The translations under genes were made by a program, and so were the position numbers. This document shows positions 32,996-41,521 of a DNA stretch of 64,000 nt, piece after piece. The notes beneath the pieces are model-generated. The model saw only the letters and a list, made by a program, of their open reading frames with translations, made no database searches and was not told where the DNA came from. How positions within the stretch are numbered: the stretch's first letter is position 1; the number at the start of each line of letters is the position of its first letter. This DNA comes from Desulfopila inferna (GTDB lineage: Bacteria > Desulfobacterota > Desulfobulbia > Desulfobulbales > Desulfocapsaceae): assembly GCF_016919005.1 (NCBI RefSeq), contig NZ_JAFFQE010000004.1:1-64000 (forward strand). The letters are read 5' to 3'.

Positions 32996-34699
32996 TTATG
33001 TAGCTGCGCCATGAAACTCTATCTTGTCTGTATCACTGTTAAGGGCAAAATAACCTTTCCCGTAGTTATTTTGCAAGGTTGTTTCAGCATTACCGATACG
33101 GATGAGAGCACCAGCCTGAATCCAGCCACGTATCGAAATTTTCTGCTTGCATGCATAGCGCAGCCCTCCGGTTTTATCGTGTTCAGATGAAACCGGGACA
33201 AGATTGAACGGCAATAGTTCGGAGCGGGCATCGGATAGCTCTTCTTCGAGCTCCTCCAAGCCCTCATTGCGTGCGCCGGGACCAAAATGGCGATGCCATT
33301 TTTCTATCCTGGCGTGAGCTAGATGAAGGTTTTTCAGAAGTTTGAGGTATCGCTCATATCTCAGAGGGTCGGTGGCTGCAGCAAGCAGGGAATTGGGACT
33401 TGAATCCGTATCTACCTGAAAAACAGAGATACTGCCACCTGCATATAAGTCAGAAGCCACTACCCTGGATTCCTTTTGGCAGATGATGTCTCCCAGGCTC
33501 TGGATTGTGCTGAAATAAACCTCGCGCCTGATGATAGTCGACCCCCTGCTGAAAACGGAACCGCCTTCACTGAAATTAAGATCAACATCGCCAGCAGCCT
33601 GGACAAGAGCCTTCTCACCCAGGATCCCTCCGCGCAGAACCACGTTGGCACGGCTGTCGACGTTGGCCGCCTCCACATTCCCGCCGATAACTACGTCTCC
33701 GCCTGTGGTTACTTTGAAGCCTGGCTTTACCGTGCCGCTGATATCAACCGCATCTCTGGAATCGATGTTACCGGTGTGGAAATCGATATCACCGGATATG
33801 ACGTGTTTTGCACTGACCTTTACATTGTTTTCATTGATAACGGAAAGCACACCGGCAAAGGCGGCGCGAATTTCGCCTGTATCCAGGTCGCATAGGATAT
33901 CCGGACCGGGTTTAAAAAAAAGGTCTTTACCCGGTACTGGAGAAACTTCACGGCCAAAGATATCAACACCGGGAATCCCTGGTGTTGCCTTGACCTTCGT
34001 AGCCAGCAGCTGTCCCTGGTCAACGCCTATGAAAAGACGGCGTTCACGATAATCTATGCGGCCGTCACCCTGCACCTTACCGGATTGCGGTGCTGTCGAA
34101 AAGGCAAGGCGCAACCTGGCGTTCTCGCCATTGACCGGCAGTCGACCACGGGCGACGATATGGTTTTTTTGGGGCAGATTATCAGCTTCCATTGTGGCGA
34201 GAGCCGTAGCAATATTTTTTTCCCGGACTCCCCAGCAGACACCTTCATTCTTGAGCATTTCCAGAATTGTCGAACATTCCGGCAGGGAATCTGGATCGGC
34301 AGATGGATAGAGTGACATCTTTGCTGTCCAGGCATCCTTGCTTATTAAGAAAAGAGGCTCCAGACTAATAGTGATCCGTAGTGTCGTTTCATTATCTTCA
34401 CGGACAAGAGTTGGGTATCCAGGTTGGGTGGATAGCAGAGAAAGACCGTCTGTGGAGAGCTTTACGAGGGGACCGGCGATAAGCTTAATATTCTTCTGGT
34501 CTCCATCTGAGGAGGGCATTGAGCCGTTGTCTACGATTGCTGCGAGCAGTGCCCCCGAAGGCATCAACAGGCCTACTTCAAGGAGCTGCTGTGCTTCCTT
34601 CTTGCCGCAGGCAATTGTAGCTGTCTTAAAAAATATTTTAACCTTCAATGACACACGTCTGTTCGTATTACCTTGATGTGATGCTGTAGATTGATCCAA
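32996..34699 (-). CDS. FapA/DUF342-domain protein
   Basis: The 567-residue protein has an N-terminal domain of about 150 residues and then a long parallel beta-helix of the FapA/DUF342 family: ISGDIDFHTGNIDSRDAVDI, then ISGTVKPGFKVTTGGDVVIG and further glycine-rich turns with periodic hydrophobics. A helical hairpin and a small C-terminal beta domain follow. FapA-like proteins are soluble, cytoplasmic scaffold or flagellar-associated proteins in some bacteria; the role here is unknown. It is on the minus strand and 17 bases downstream of the zinc/winged-helix gene. Confidence 0.85.
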   Translation of the reverse strand: MDQSTASHQGNTNRRVSLKVKIFFKTATIACGKKEAQQLLEVGLLMPSGALLAAIVDNGSMPSSDGDQKNIKLIAGPLVKLSTDGLSLLSTQPGYPTLVREDNETTLRITISLEPLFLISKDAWTAKMSLYPSADPDSLPECSTILEMLKNEGVCWGVREKNIATALATMEADNLPQKNHIVARGRLPVNGENARLRLAFSTAPQSGKVQGDGRIDYRERRLFIGVDQGQLLATKVKATPGIPGVDIFGREVSPVPGKDLFFKPGPDILCDLDTGEIRAAFAGVLSVINENNVKVSAKHVISGDIDFHTGNIDSRDAVDISGTVKPGFKVTTGGDVVIGGNVEAANVDSRANVVLRGGILGEKALVQAAGDVDLNFSEGGSVFSRGSTIIRREVYFSTIQSLGDIICQKESRVVASDLYAGGSISVFQVDTDSSPNSLLAAATDPLRYERYLKLLKNLHLAHARIEKWHRHFGPGARNEGLEELEEELSDARSELLPFNLVPVSSEHDKTGGLRYACKQKISIRGWIQAGALIRIGNAETTLQNNYGKGYFALNSDTDKIEFHGAAT

Positions 34700-34715
34700 A
34701 ATTGCCTATGCGGTA

Positions 34716-35081
34716 TCATTTTGATCTCTCATCGAATAGTGTATATAAAATACCGTCCTCCATCTTACAGCCTCTGGCCAGTTCCATATGTCTCAGTGTC
34801 GCAAAATTTGAACGGAAATCACCTTCGGAGATACCCAGATGGGTGCAGATCTGCTCCATAGTCAGGGGGCCTCTGCTTTTAATGAGATCAAAGATTCTTT
34901 GCTGCCCGTCGGTCAGGTTCGGCTCCTGAGACATAGTGTTCCTGGCACTGTAAACAGCCCAGGGATCGCAAGTCCGGGGAGTCGCCACAGCATCCATATA
35001 ACAGTCTTCGCAGAGATTCTTCCCTGAATGTTGATAGCTGTCATCCGGGGAGATTGGGGTTGTACATTTTTCACACTTCAT
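34716..35081 (-). CDS. Zinc-finger plus winged-helix protein of unknown function
   Basis: The 121-residue protein has an N-terminal LIM-like zinc motif (CEKCTTPISPDDSYQHSGKN, given in part, then CEDCYMD) and a C-terminal winged-helix (ISEGDFRSNFATLRHMELARG). It is likely a small DNA-binding regulator. The same CxxC...YxYxG...CxxC layout occurs in the membrane protein at 22634. The gene precedes the FapA-like gene by 17 bases and may share its transcript. Confidence 0.7.
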   Translation of the reverse strand: MKCEKCTTPISPDDSYQHSGKNLCEDCYMDAVATPRTCDPWAVYSARNTMSQEPNLTDGQQRIFDLIKSRGPLTMEQICTHLGISEGDFRSNFATLRHMELARGCKMEDGILYTLFDERSK

Positions 35082-35162
35082 TTCCTACCTCCGTTAGTGA
35101 AGGTATTTCCGCTAGTCAATTCTTACAAGAATTACTCCGAGAATATATGAATGATAATGAAG

Positions 35163-35561
35163 CTATGTCCTTTGCAGGACAGGGTGTTTGTTGCCATCGT
35201 CATCGACCGCCACATAAGTGAATGCTGCCTGGGTGACCTTGTATCGTCTTTCCTTATGTGGTCCCTGCATCGGTTTTACCCAGATCTCTAAAGAGATGGT
35301 TATGGAGGTGGTTCCGATGTTAATGACCTTGCCATAACAGCAGACAACGTCGCCGACTTTAACCGGCCTTAAAAATTTGATGGAGTCGACAGCGACAGTG
35401 ACCACCCTGGATTCGGAGACCTCCTTGGCCTTTATGCCGCCGGCGATATCCATTTGAGACATAATCCAACCGCCGAAGATGTCGCCGTGAGGGTTGGTAT
35501 CGGCGGGCATTGCCAGAGTTCTCAGTATTGGCTCTCCCTGTGGTTCTTCTTTTTCTTTCAT
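35163..35561 (-). CDS. yciA: YciA-type acyl-CoA thioesterase
   Basis: The 132-residue hotdog-fold protein has the N-terminal motif MPADTNPHGDIFGGWIMSQMD with the key Asp and Asn-Gly-Asp residues and a SIKFLRPVKVGD strand. It hydrolyses a range of acyl-CoAs. The length and motif match YciA. The gene for an uncharacterised 110-residue protein lies 20 bases upstream on the same strand, likely in one transcript. Confidence 0.88.
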   Translation of the reverse strand: MKEKEEPQGEPILRTLAMPADTNPHGDIFGGWIMSQMDIAGGIKAKEVSESRVVTVAVDSIKFLRPVKVGDVVCCYGKVINIGTTSITISLEIWVKPMQGPHKERRYKVTQAAFTYVAVDDDGNKHPVLQRT

Positions 35562-35581
35562 AAGGAATATTGTTTAGCTGT

Positions 35582-35914
35582 TTAAGACCTGATATGTTCC
35601 GCGGCCACCATGGTATCGATAAAGTCGAGGACGAAGCGGCGCTGTGCCGGGGTTGCATGGGCAATGCAGTCGCAGTGGAGGTTGGCGGCGCTGCGCACCA
35701 GCAGTTCGAAGCGGACGGATTCATTCTCCATTTCCACTCCGAGATAGAAGGGTGCGCATTCTTTATGACCCTGCTGGACCTCGGAGAGAAGGTCAGGGCT
35801 CAGTTCAATCCAGTAGAGTCCGATCATCGGTCCCTGTTTGAGTGATCGTTTGAGGTAGGAGTCGATATTATCCCTTTCCATGGGAGAGAGTTCGTCTATG
35901 ACAATCTGGCGCAT
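35582..35914 (-). CDS. Hypothetical protein
   Basis: This 110-residue protein is mixed alpha/beta in character and has no recognised motif; several residues (HTPAQRRFVLDFIDTMVAAEH region) suggest a soluble small protein. It is placed before the thioesterase gene by 20 bases on the same strand. Codon use and coding-length match its neighbours, which supports it as a real gene. Confidence 0.65.
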   Translation of the reverse strand: MRQIVIDELSPMERDNIDSYLKRSLKQGPMIGLYWIELSPDLLSEVQQGHKECAPFYLGVEMENESVRFELLVRSAANLHCDCIAHATPAQRRFVLDFIDTMVAAEHIRS

Positions 35915-36005
35915 AATTTAAGATGTAATAAGGTTAGGGTTATTAAACTCCGCGGTGATGACGGCGCTTATTTGATTTTCTCCGAAAAAGCTGATAACCG
36001 ATCAT

Positions 36006-37106
36006 TCATATGTCAAGCCAGGTGGTATCGGTGTTCAGATTTTCACAGCCATCTTCTCTGACAACCACCATGTCCTCCAGACGGATGCCTCCCCAGCCGG
36101 GAATATAGATACCGGGTTCTATGGTTATTACCATGCCGGCTTTGAGCTTCTTTCTGCTTTTCGCGGAAATCCTGGGCTCTTCGTGTACAGCCAGACCCAC
36201 TCCATGGCCCACTGCGTGACCGAAATGCTTGCCGTAGCCCGCGTCCACGATGATTTTTCGTGCGGCCATGTCCACCGATCCTGCCGAAACCCCCGAGCGA
36301 ACTGCAGAGATGGCGGCCAGCTGGGCCCGGCGTACGATGCGGTGAATTTCAAGATATCTGGTGTCGGCTGTGCCGTAACAGAAGGATCTGGTCATATCCG
36401 AGCAATAGCCATTGAGCACCAGGCCCATGTCTATCACTACGGGAGCATTTTCAGCAAGGACATTCCTGCCGGGAACAGCATGAGGCAGCGAACTTGTATT
36501 ACCCGAAGCTACGATGGTATCGAAACCTTCCCGTTCGGCTCCCCGACGCCGCATTTCCGCGCCTAATTCCAAAGCCAGCTCAATCTCGGTTTCCCTGCCG
36601 CTGAGCTGTTTAAACGTTTTTTGAAAAACCTGCTCATTAAGATGCACTGCCTGACGGATACATTCAATCTCGTCCTTGCTCTTTACCAGGCGCATTTTCT
36701 CGACGAGGCCGTTTAGTGGTATCATTTTAATGGCCAGGTCTCGCCCCAGTCCAAAAAGCTTGTCAGCGGTTGAGTGCAGGGTGTAATCGGACTCAAAGCC
36801 CAGAGACGTAATTCCCAGATCGGGCAGGAGGCTTTTAAGTTGATGGAAGAGTCCCTTGGTGTTGAGAAGAACTTTAAAACCACGAGCCTCCCGCTCAGCC
36901 TGTTCCCGGTATCTGAAATCGGTGAGCAGGAAAGTGGAGCCTTTGCGGGTGATCAGGAGAAGCCCGGATGTTTCTGAGATGCCATGATCTGTAGCGGTAT
37001 AACCGCTAAGATAGCGCCTGTTTTCAGGGCGGCTGACTAAAATTGCATCAAGTTTTTTTCCCGCCAGACTTTTCCTCAATAGAGCAAGACGAGCTGAGTA
37101 ATCCAT
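36006..37106 (-). CDS. Xaa-Pro aminopeptidase (M24B)
   Basis: The 366-residue peptidase has an N-terminal creatinase-like domain (residues 1-130) and a C-terminal pita-bread domain. Metal-binding residues are the two aspartates in VIDMGLVLNGYCSDMTRSF, the histidine in HAVGHGVGLAVHEEPR, and the glutamates in TIEPGIYIPGWGGIRLED. It removes N-terminal residues before proline. The final gene of a run on the minus strand, 3 bases after the upstream 199-residue protein gene. Confidence 0.93.
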   Translation of the reverse strand: MDYSARLALLRKSLAGKKLDAILVSRPENRRYLSGYTATDHGISETSGLLLITRKGSTFLLTDFRYREQAEREARGFKVLLNTKGLFHQLKSLLPDLGITSLGFESDYTLHSTADKLFGLGRDLAIKMIPLNGLVEKMRLVKSKDEIECIRQAVHLNEQVFQKTFKQLSGRETEIELALELGAEMRRRGAEREGFDTIVASGNTSSLPHAVPGRNVLAENAPVVIDMGLVLNGYCSDMTRSFCYGTADTRYLEIHRIVRRAQLAAISAVRSGVSAGSVDMAARKIIVDAGYGKHFGHAVGHGVGLAVHEEPRISAKSRKKLKAGMVITIEPGIYIPGWGGIRLEDMVVVREDGCENLNTDTTWLDI

Positions 37107-37109
37107 TGA

Positions 37110-37709
37110 TCAGCCGTTATTTGGCGGCAAAAGCTGCCGGCGGATCATTTCTTTTCTCTGGTCCAGTGCTTCGTTGTACTGATTGTTGAGATTGGTCAGC
37201 ATCTTCTCGAGTTCTTCCCTGTATTGCGGATGCATCGCCGGATTAATGTTCATGTCTTCGGTAAGCTGCGTTCCCTGTTGTGCCAGTTTCTGTTCGAGCT
37301 GTGCCCTGATAGCGTCGTCAAGCTGCTGCTGCATCTGCTCTTTGTGCTGACTGTACTGGTTCAGGATTTGCTGCAGTTCCTGACATGTTGAGGTTGTATC
37401 TCCCGGGGCGAGTTCGGCCACGGCGGCCAACGCCCTGGTGCTGCTTTCCAGAAGGAATTCATCGCGGGGAAGAACAATGTTGCGGAGCAGGGTATCGGTC
37501 ATGCCCCTGAGAATGGCTGGTTGCTCCTCCTTGGCCCGTTTTTGCAGCAGAGCATGCAGATTATTGCCCTCTCCGCTTTGCAGGTATTCCGCGGCAAGAC
37601 GCATGCCTTCCCTGACGGCATCGCCGCCCCTTGTCTCTTCCTTGGATTCGGCTGCCATTTTGGCCGCTCGTTCCATAACCATATCAATGGTGCTTCGTAT
37701 TTCCGCCAT
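37110..37709 (-). CDS. Hypothetical helical protein
   Basis: The 199-residue protein is largely helical, rich in glutamine, glutamate and leucine, with probable coiled-coil in its second half (about residues 100-190). No domain was recognised. It lies 3 bases upstream of the Xaa-Pro aminopeptidase gene and is probably co-transcribed with it. Confidence 0.7.
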   Translation of the reverse strand: MAEIRSTIDMVMERAAKMAAESKEETRGGDAVREGMRLAAEYLQSGEGNNLHALLQKRAKEEQPAILRGMTDTLLRNIVLPRDEFLLESSTRALAAVAELAPGDTTSTCQELQQILNQYSQHKEQMQQQLDDAIRAQLEQKLAQQGTQLTEDMNINPAMHPQYREELEKMLTNLNNQYNEALDQRKEMIRRQLLPPNNG

Positions 37710-37740
37710 AACATATATCCTATCGGTTGTATTTGACTCA

Positions 37741-37820
37741 CCAGGCTGAGCTCAATAAGAAACTTTAGACAGATTCTTTTATTGCAAAGAAAAACAAGAA
37801 AACAATCTGTGAGATTAGCA
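37741..37820. repeat. Dispersed repeat, family 2
   Basis: CCAGGCTGAGCTCAAT is followed by AACTTTAGACAGATTC and, after GCAAAGAA, AACAATCTGT, the same hairpin as near 24.3 kb. Confidence 0.6.
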
Positions 37821-37864
37821 GAGACCCGAACTTAATACAGGTTCTGCTGATGTGTCATCAAAAA

Positions 37865-38051
37865 ACTCCAGTAACTATTCAGCAGCACCCCATCTGTATA
37901 CGATCAGCCCGAAAAACATAGGCACACTATAGCTTTTTCCGGGCTGCTCGAAGTCGGAGTTTATGCCCGTCAGGGTGCTTACCTGGAGCGCTGCTGAACA
38001 GTTACAGTTCAGGGCAAACTGCCGGTTTTTAACTTCTTGCTGAATAGTTAC
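37865..38051. repeat. MITE-like element with GTAACTATTCAGCA arms
   Basis: GTAACTATTCAGCAGC (37871-37886) is repeated inverted as GCTGCTGAACAGTTAC (37990-38005) at 15 of 16 positions and again as GCTGAATAGTTAC (38039-38051). A family-1 fragment (37944-37985) lies inside. It seems to be a composite of two repeats. Confidence 0.55.
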
Positions 38052-38163
38052 AAACTCCAATTATTTTAGAAAATTCAACCCGCTGCATGTGTCCGGACTC
38101 AGGGGCAAATTCATCCTTTTTCAAAAACGGCGTTTAGCCGGGCTAAAAGCAATCAGGCATAAA

Positions 38164-39525
38164 CTAATCATCAGTGATATTACGGACAAGCCGAGCGGCA
38201 AAAAAGCCGTCGATGTTTTGCGAAGGAAGTGGTTGAAAACATCGATTTCTGATGAGGGGGGAGGCCTCTTCAGGTAGCCAGGGGGTACAGTCGGACAGGG
38301 AAAAATCCTTTCTTTCCTCGAGAAATGCAGAGACATTATCAATGTTTTCTTCATGTTCCAGGGAGCAGGTAGCATACACAAGTACGCCGCCGGGCAGCAG
38401 GGCCGAGCCGCCCAGGTTGAGAAGTTCTTTCTGTATAGCACTGTATCTGGTTATATCCTCTGGTCGTCGCCTCCAGCGAATATCAGGCTGTCTGCCGATT
38501 ACACCGGTGCCGGAGCAGGGCGCATCAATGAGAATGCCGTTAAAGGACTGTGTCTCACTCTTCACGAATTCCTGCAGGTTGCCTGCGAACAGGGAGAATG
38601 TTTCCGGCGAAGCAAGAGGTTTAACGCTGCTTAGCAGTTTATTGCGGCGCCGCTCCTCCGGTTCGACGGCGATAAGCCGTGCCTGGTGGGGCGCAAGGAG
38701 CTGCAGGAGATGGGCGGTTTTGCCGCCGAGTCCGGCACAGCCGTCGAGGTAGCTGCCTTTGTGCTGGACTGGCCGAAGAAGCAACGCGGTAAGTTGGGCG
38801 GCCTCGCCCTGCACCTGGAAATATCCTTCCCGAAACCCTGGAAGGGCGGTTACCGCACCACTGTATTCCTGCAGGATAACGGCGTCGGGTGCATATCTGC
38901 CTGAGGCAGCGGTTATGTTTTGTTTGGCCAGAAGAGAAAGGTATTCCGTGGGCTCAATTCTCTGGCGATTAATGCGCAGGGTCAGCGGCTGCCGGAGGTT
39001 GTTGCTTTTGCAGATAGCCTGCATGCCTCTTTTGCCGAAACGGCTGGTCCAGCGTGTGGTCAGCCAGTCGGGATGGTTGAGAACCGGTTCACCGTCTTCT
39101 CCAGGATCGCCTGGCTGCGGCAACGAATCGCGTTGGCGGATGCTCTGCCGCAGCACACCGTTGACGAAGCCATGCAGTCTTCTGGGCGCCTTGGCGGCCT
39201 TTATGCCGTTGACGGTTTCGTTGACCGCGGCGGACGGCGGTATGCGGCTGAGGAAAAGAATCTGGTAGAGACCCACGGCAAGACCTTGGAACACCAGAGG
39301 GTGGAGCTTCTTCAAGGGGGTTTTGCACAGCCTGGTCATCACAATTTCAAGGTACTGATAATTACGCAGAACACCATAGATGAGGTTCATTGCCAGCGCC
39401 CGGTCGGCTCCCTCAAGCGCGTAGTTCTCGCAGATCCGCTGGAACAGCAGCGGCAGAGGCGTATGTGTGCTGCGCAGTTGATGGAGGGTTTCAATGGCGA
39501 TGAATCTGGAATTTGTTCTGATCAT
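38164..39525 (-). CDS. rsmB: 16S rRNA (cytosine(967)-C(5))-methyltransferase RsmB
   Basis: The 453-residue protein has an N-terminal NusB-like RNA-binding domain (residues about 10-140) and a C-terminal Rossmann methyltransferase. Motif IV IDAPCSGTGVIGRQPDIRW and motif VI YATCSLEHEENIDN give the two catalytic cysteines typical of RNA m5C methyltransferases. It methylates C967 of 16S rRNA in E. coli numbering. It is a single gene, convergent with nothing recognised on its 3' side. Confidence 0.93.
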   Translation of the reverse strand: MIRTNSRFIAIETLHQLRSTHTPLPLLFQRICENYALEGADRALAMNLIYGVLRNYQYLEIVMTRLCKTPLKKLHPLVFQGLAVGLYQILFLSRIPPSAAVNETVNGIKAAKAPRRLHGFVNGVLRQSIRQRDSLPQPGDPGEDGEPVLNHPDWLTTRWTSRFGKRGMQAICKSNNLRQPLTLRINRQRIEPTEYLSLLAKQNITAASGRYAPDAVILQEYSGAVTALPGFREGYFQVQGEAAQLTALLLRPVQHKGSYLDGCAGLGGKTAHLLQLLAPHQARLIAVEPEERRRNKLLSSVKPLASPETFSLFAGNLQEFVKSETQSFNGILIDAPCSGTGVIGRQPDIRWRRRPEDITRYSAIQKELLNLGGSALLPGGVLVYATCSLEHEENIDNVSAFLEERKDFSLSDCTPWLPEEASPLIRNRCFQPLPSQNIDGFFAARLVRNITDD

Positions 39526-39811
39526 TTGCTGTATAACGGAAAAGTTGTCGGAGTAAGCTCTGATCTGCTATCATCACACATTTCGTCTGCTCGGGCAATC
39601 AACTTCTGCAATGGCATTTGTTCATACAAGTCATTACATGAAAAGAAAAAATCTCTCGGCATTGCCCAAGGAAAATGGTATGTCTCCCGCAAGGATCGGC
39701 AAAAGTTGCAATTAAGTCGCTTCTGGTAGACAATATAGCGTAATGTTGGTAAGTTTCAGTTTTCCCGTCAGCGGAAATGAAGCCAACCTCTACAATTCAG
39801 ATATATTCATA

Positions 39812-40831
39812 ATGAAGAGATTTCTTCCTATTACCGTTTTTGTCCTGCTCTTCTTTTTCGGGGCCTCATTCTCTTTCGCCTTTGTCCGGGATGAGGTGGT
39901 CGAACGGGGCCATCTGCTTTGCGGCGTTTCCACGGGCATACCGGGATTTTCCAATGTCAACGGCAGCGGCAACTGGAGTGGAATCGACGTCGATATCTGC
40001 CGTGCAGTAGCTGCAGCGGTCCTCAATGATGCCTCGAAGGTTGAATATGTTCCGCTACTCCCCAAAGAGCGGGCCACGGCGCTGCTGGCGGGGAAGATTG
40101 ACATTCTCTCCAGAAACTATGCCTGGAATCTTACCCGTGACAGCTCGTTGAATTTGAACTTTGCCGCAATCACCTTTTTTGATCTACAGGGTTTTCTTGT
40201 CGCCGAAAGAATCAAGGCGGAAAGCATTCTCGAACTGAAGGACTTTTCCGTCTGCCTGCAGTACGGCACGACTTACGAAGAGAATCTGGCTGAATACCTC
40301 CAGGAGAGCGAGCTAAAGTACAAAGCCATCGTTTCAGATACACCCGATCAGATCATCAAGGACTTCGAAGCCGGAAGGTGTGAAGTTATCACCGGCGGCA
40401 GGGCTCAGCTGCAGGGGATCAGAAGCAAGATGAAGCAGCCGGCTGAAACCTATTTCCTGCCCGAAGTCATTGCCGCTGTTCCTCTAGGACCTGCCGTACG
40501 TCAGGGGGATGATTTCTGGTTTGATATCGTCAAATGGACGGTATTTGCCATGATAAATGCCGAAGAACTGCAGATTACCTCGTCTAATGTCGATTCCATG
40601 GTTGCTGCCAGGTCCAGCAAGGCTGTCCAGCGTTTTCTCGGTCAAACCGGCATCGGCGGCAAGGGTCTTGGATTAGCCGACGGCTGGGCATATCAGATTA
40701 TCAGGCAGGTCGGCAATTATGGCGAGTCGTTTGAGAGAAACCTGGGTGAATCCTCTCCGCTGAAGTTAAAGCGTGGCCTCAATAATCTCTGGAATAAGGG
40801 CGGGATTCTCTATGCTCCCCCTTTGCAATAA
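39812..40831 (+). CDS. Orphan amino-acid ABC transporter substrate-binding protein
   Basis: The 339-residue protein has a signal peptide (VFVLLFFFGASFSFA) and a family-3 extracellular solute-binding fold, close to AapJ/BztA: VERGHLLCGVSTGIPGFSNV, then WSGIDVDICRAVAAAVLND. It binds polar amino acids in the periplasm. No permease or ATPase gene is nearby, so it either serves an unlinked transporter or acts as a sensor. The start at 39812 has a hydrophobic core right after it; the frame is open earlier from 39743. Confidence 0.85.
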   Translation: MKRFLPITVFVLLFFFGASFSFAFVRDEVVERGHLLCGVSTGIPGFSNVNGSGNWSGIDVDICRAVAAAVLNDASKVEYVPLLPKERATALLAGKIDILSRNYAWNLTRDSSLNLNFAAITFFDLQGFLVAERIKAESILELKDFSVCLQYGTTYEENLAEYLQESELKYKAIVSDTPDQIIKDFEAGRCEVITGGRAQLQGIRSKMKQPAETYFLPEVIAAVPLGPAVRQGDDFWFDIVKWTVFAMINAEELQITSSNVDSMVAARSSKAVQRFLGQTGIGGKGLGLADGWAYQIIRQVGNYGESFERNLGESSPLKLKRGLNNLWNKGGILYAPPLQ

Positions 40832-40901
40832 TCATCACGGCCACTCAATTATCGGTTGTTACGCATAATAACGCCGTCGAATTAGCGCTTTATTGATGTC
40901 C

Positions 40902-41519
40902 TCATGTCTTTTCGGCGGTGGCCAGAAAAACGGTGAAATCTCTCTGCGTCCCATCTTCTGTTTCTTTGCTGATAGTGTGAACTGTCCGAAATCCAATATT
41001 GGCAAAACCCCTCTCCTGAAGTTTCGTACTCAGAAGATGCCGGTCAAAACCGTGGTGCTGCTCTTCTGCTCCGGCTTTGTGGAAGGAGCCATCCTCAGCA
41101 TCGAGATCGGCGACGGCAAGAAGACCGCCTGGTATAAGCAGCTCGGAAAATCTGGTCAGCACCGTGTCGATATCGGCAATATGATGCAGAGTCATGGAGG
41201 TAAAGATGAAATCAAAATCCTGCGCTAGTTCTATTACGGTTATTTCGCCCAGGTACCCTTCAATGTTGGTTATGCCTTGCTCTTCGATTTTCTGCTGCAG
41301 CACTTCAATCATGCCCGGTGATGAATCAAGGGCAATGATTTTGCCAAGCTTTGGGGCAAGGGGCAGACTGATAAGCCCGGTGCCGCAGCCGAAATCCATG
41401 GCACGCATGCCGGAATGAAGCGGCAGTTCGGCAATGCTCCGGGTGACAGCGGCAGCCATTTCCCTGCGTGTCTGTTTCTTGTCCCAATCCCGGGATTTTC
41501 TGTCAAAGTTACTTTCCAT
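40902..41519 (-). CDS. Class I SAM-dependent methyltransferase
   Basis: The 205-residue protein has MRAMDFGCGTGLISLPLAP (motif I) and ALDSSPGMIEVLQQKI (motif II), like UbiE/class I enzymes. It starts at the ATG at 41519, three bases after a GTG at 41522 that overlaps the stop of the M16 peptidase gene, so the two are translationally linked. The substrate is unknown. Confidence 0.85.
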   Translation of the reverse strand: MESNFDRKSRDWDKKQTRREMAAAVTRSIAELPLHSGMRAMDFGCGTGLISLPLAPKLGKIIALDSSPGMIEVLQQKIEEQGITNIEGYLGEITVIELAQDFDFIFTSMTLHHIADIDTVLTRFSELLIPGGLLAVADLDAEDGSFHKAGAEEQHHGFDRHLLSTKLQERGFANIGFRTVHTISKETEDGTQRDFTVFLATAEKT

Positions 41520-41521
41520 CA

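Larger units (their letters stand above)
37710..38163. other. Intergenic region packed with repeats
   Basis: This 450-base stretch contains a family-2 repeat, a palindromic element and a family-1 fragment, and no gene. It separates the hypothetical helical protein and the rsmB gene. Confidence 0.6.

Noticed and set aside
33531-34052. A 173-codon plus-strand frame
   Set aside because: It is antisense to the FapA-like beta-helix gene, whose glycine-rich repeats leave long open frames.
38920-39729. A 269-codon plus-strand frame within and beyond rsmB
   Set aside because: It is antisense to the RsmB catalytic and NusB-like coding sequence and has no recognised motif.
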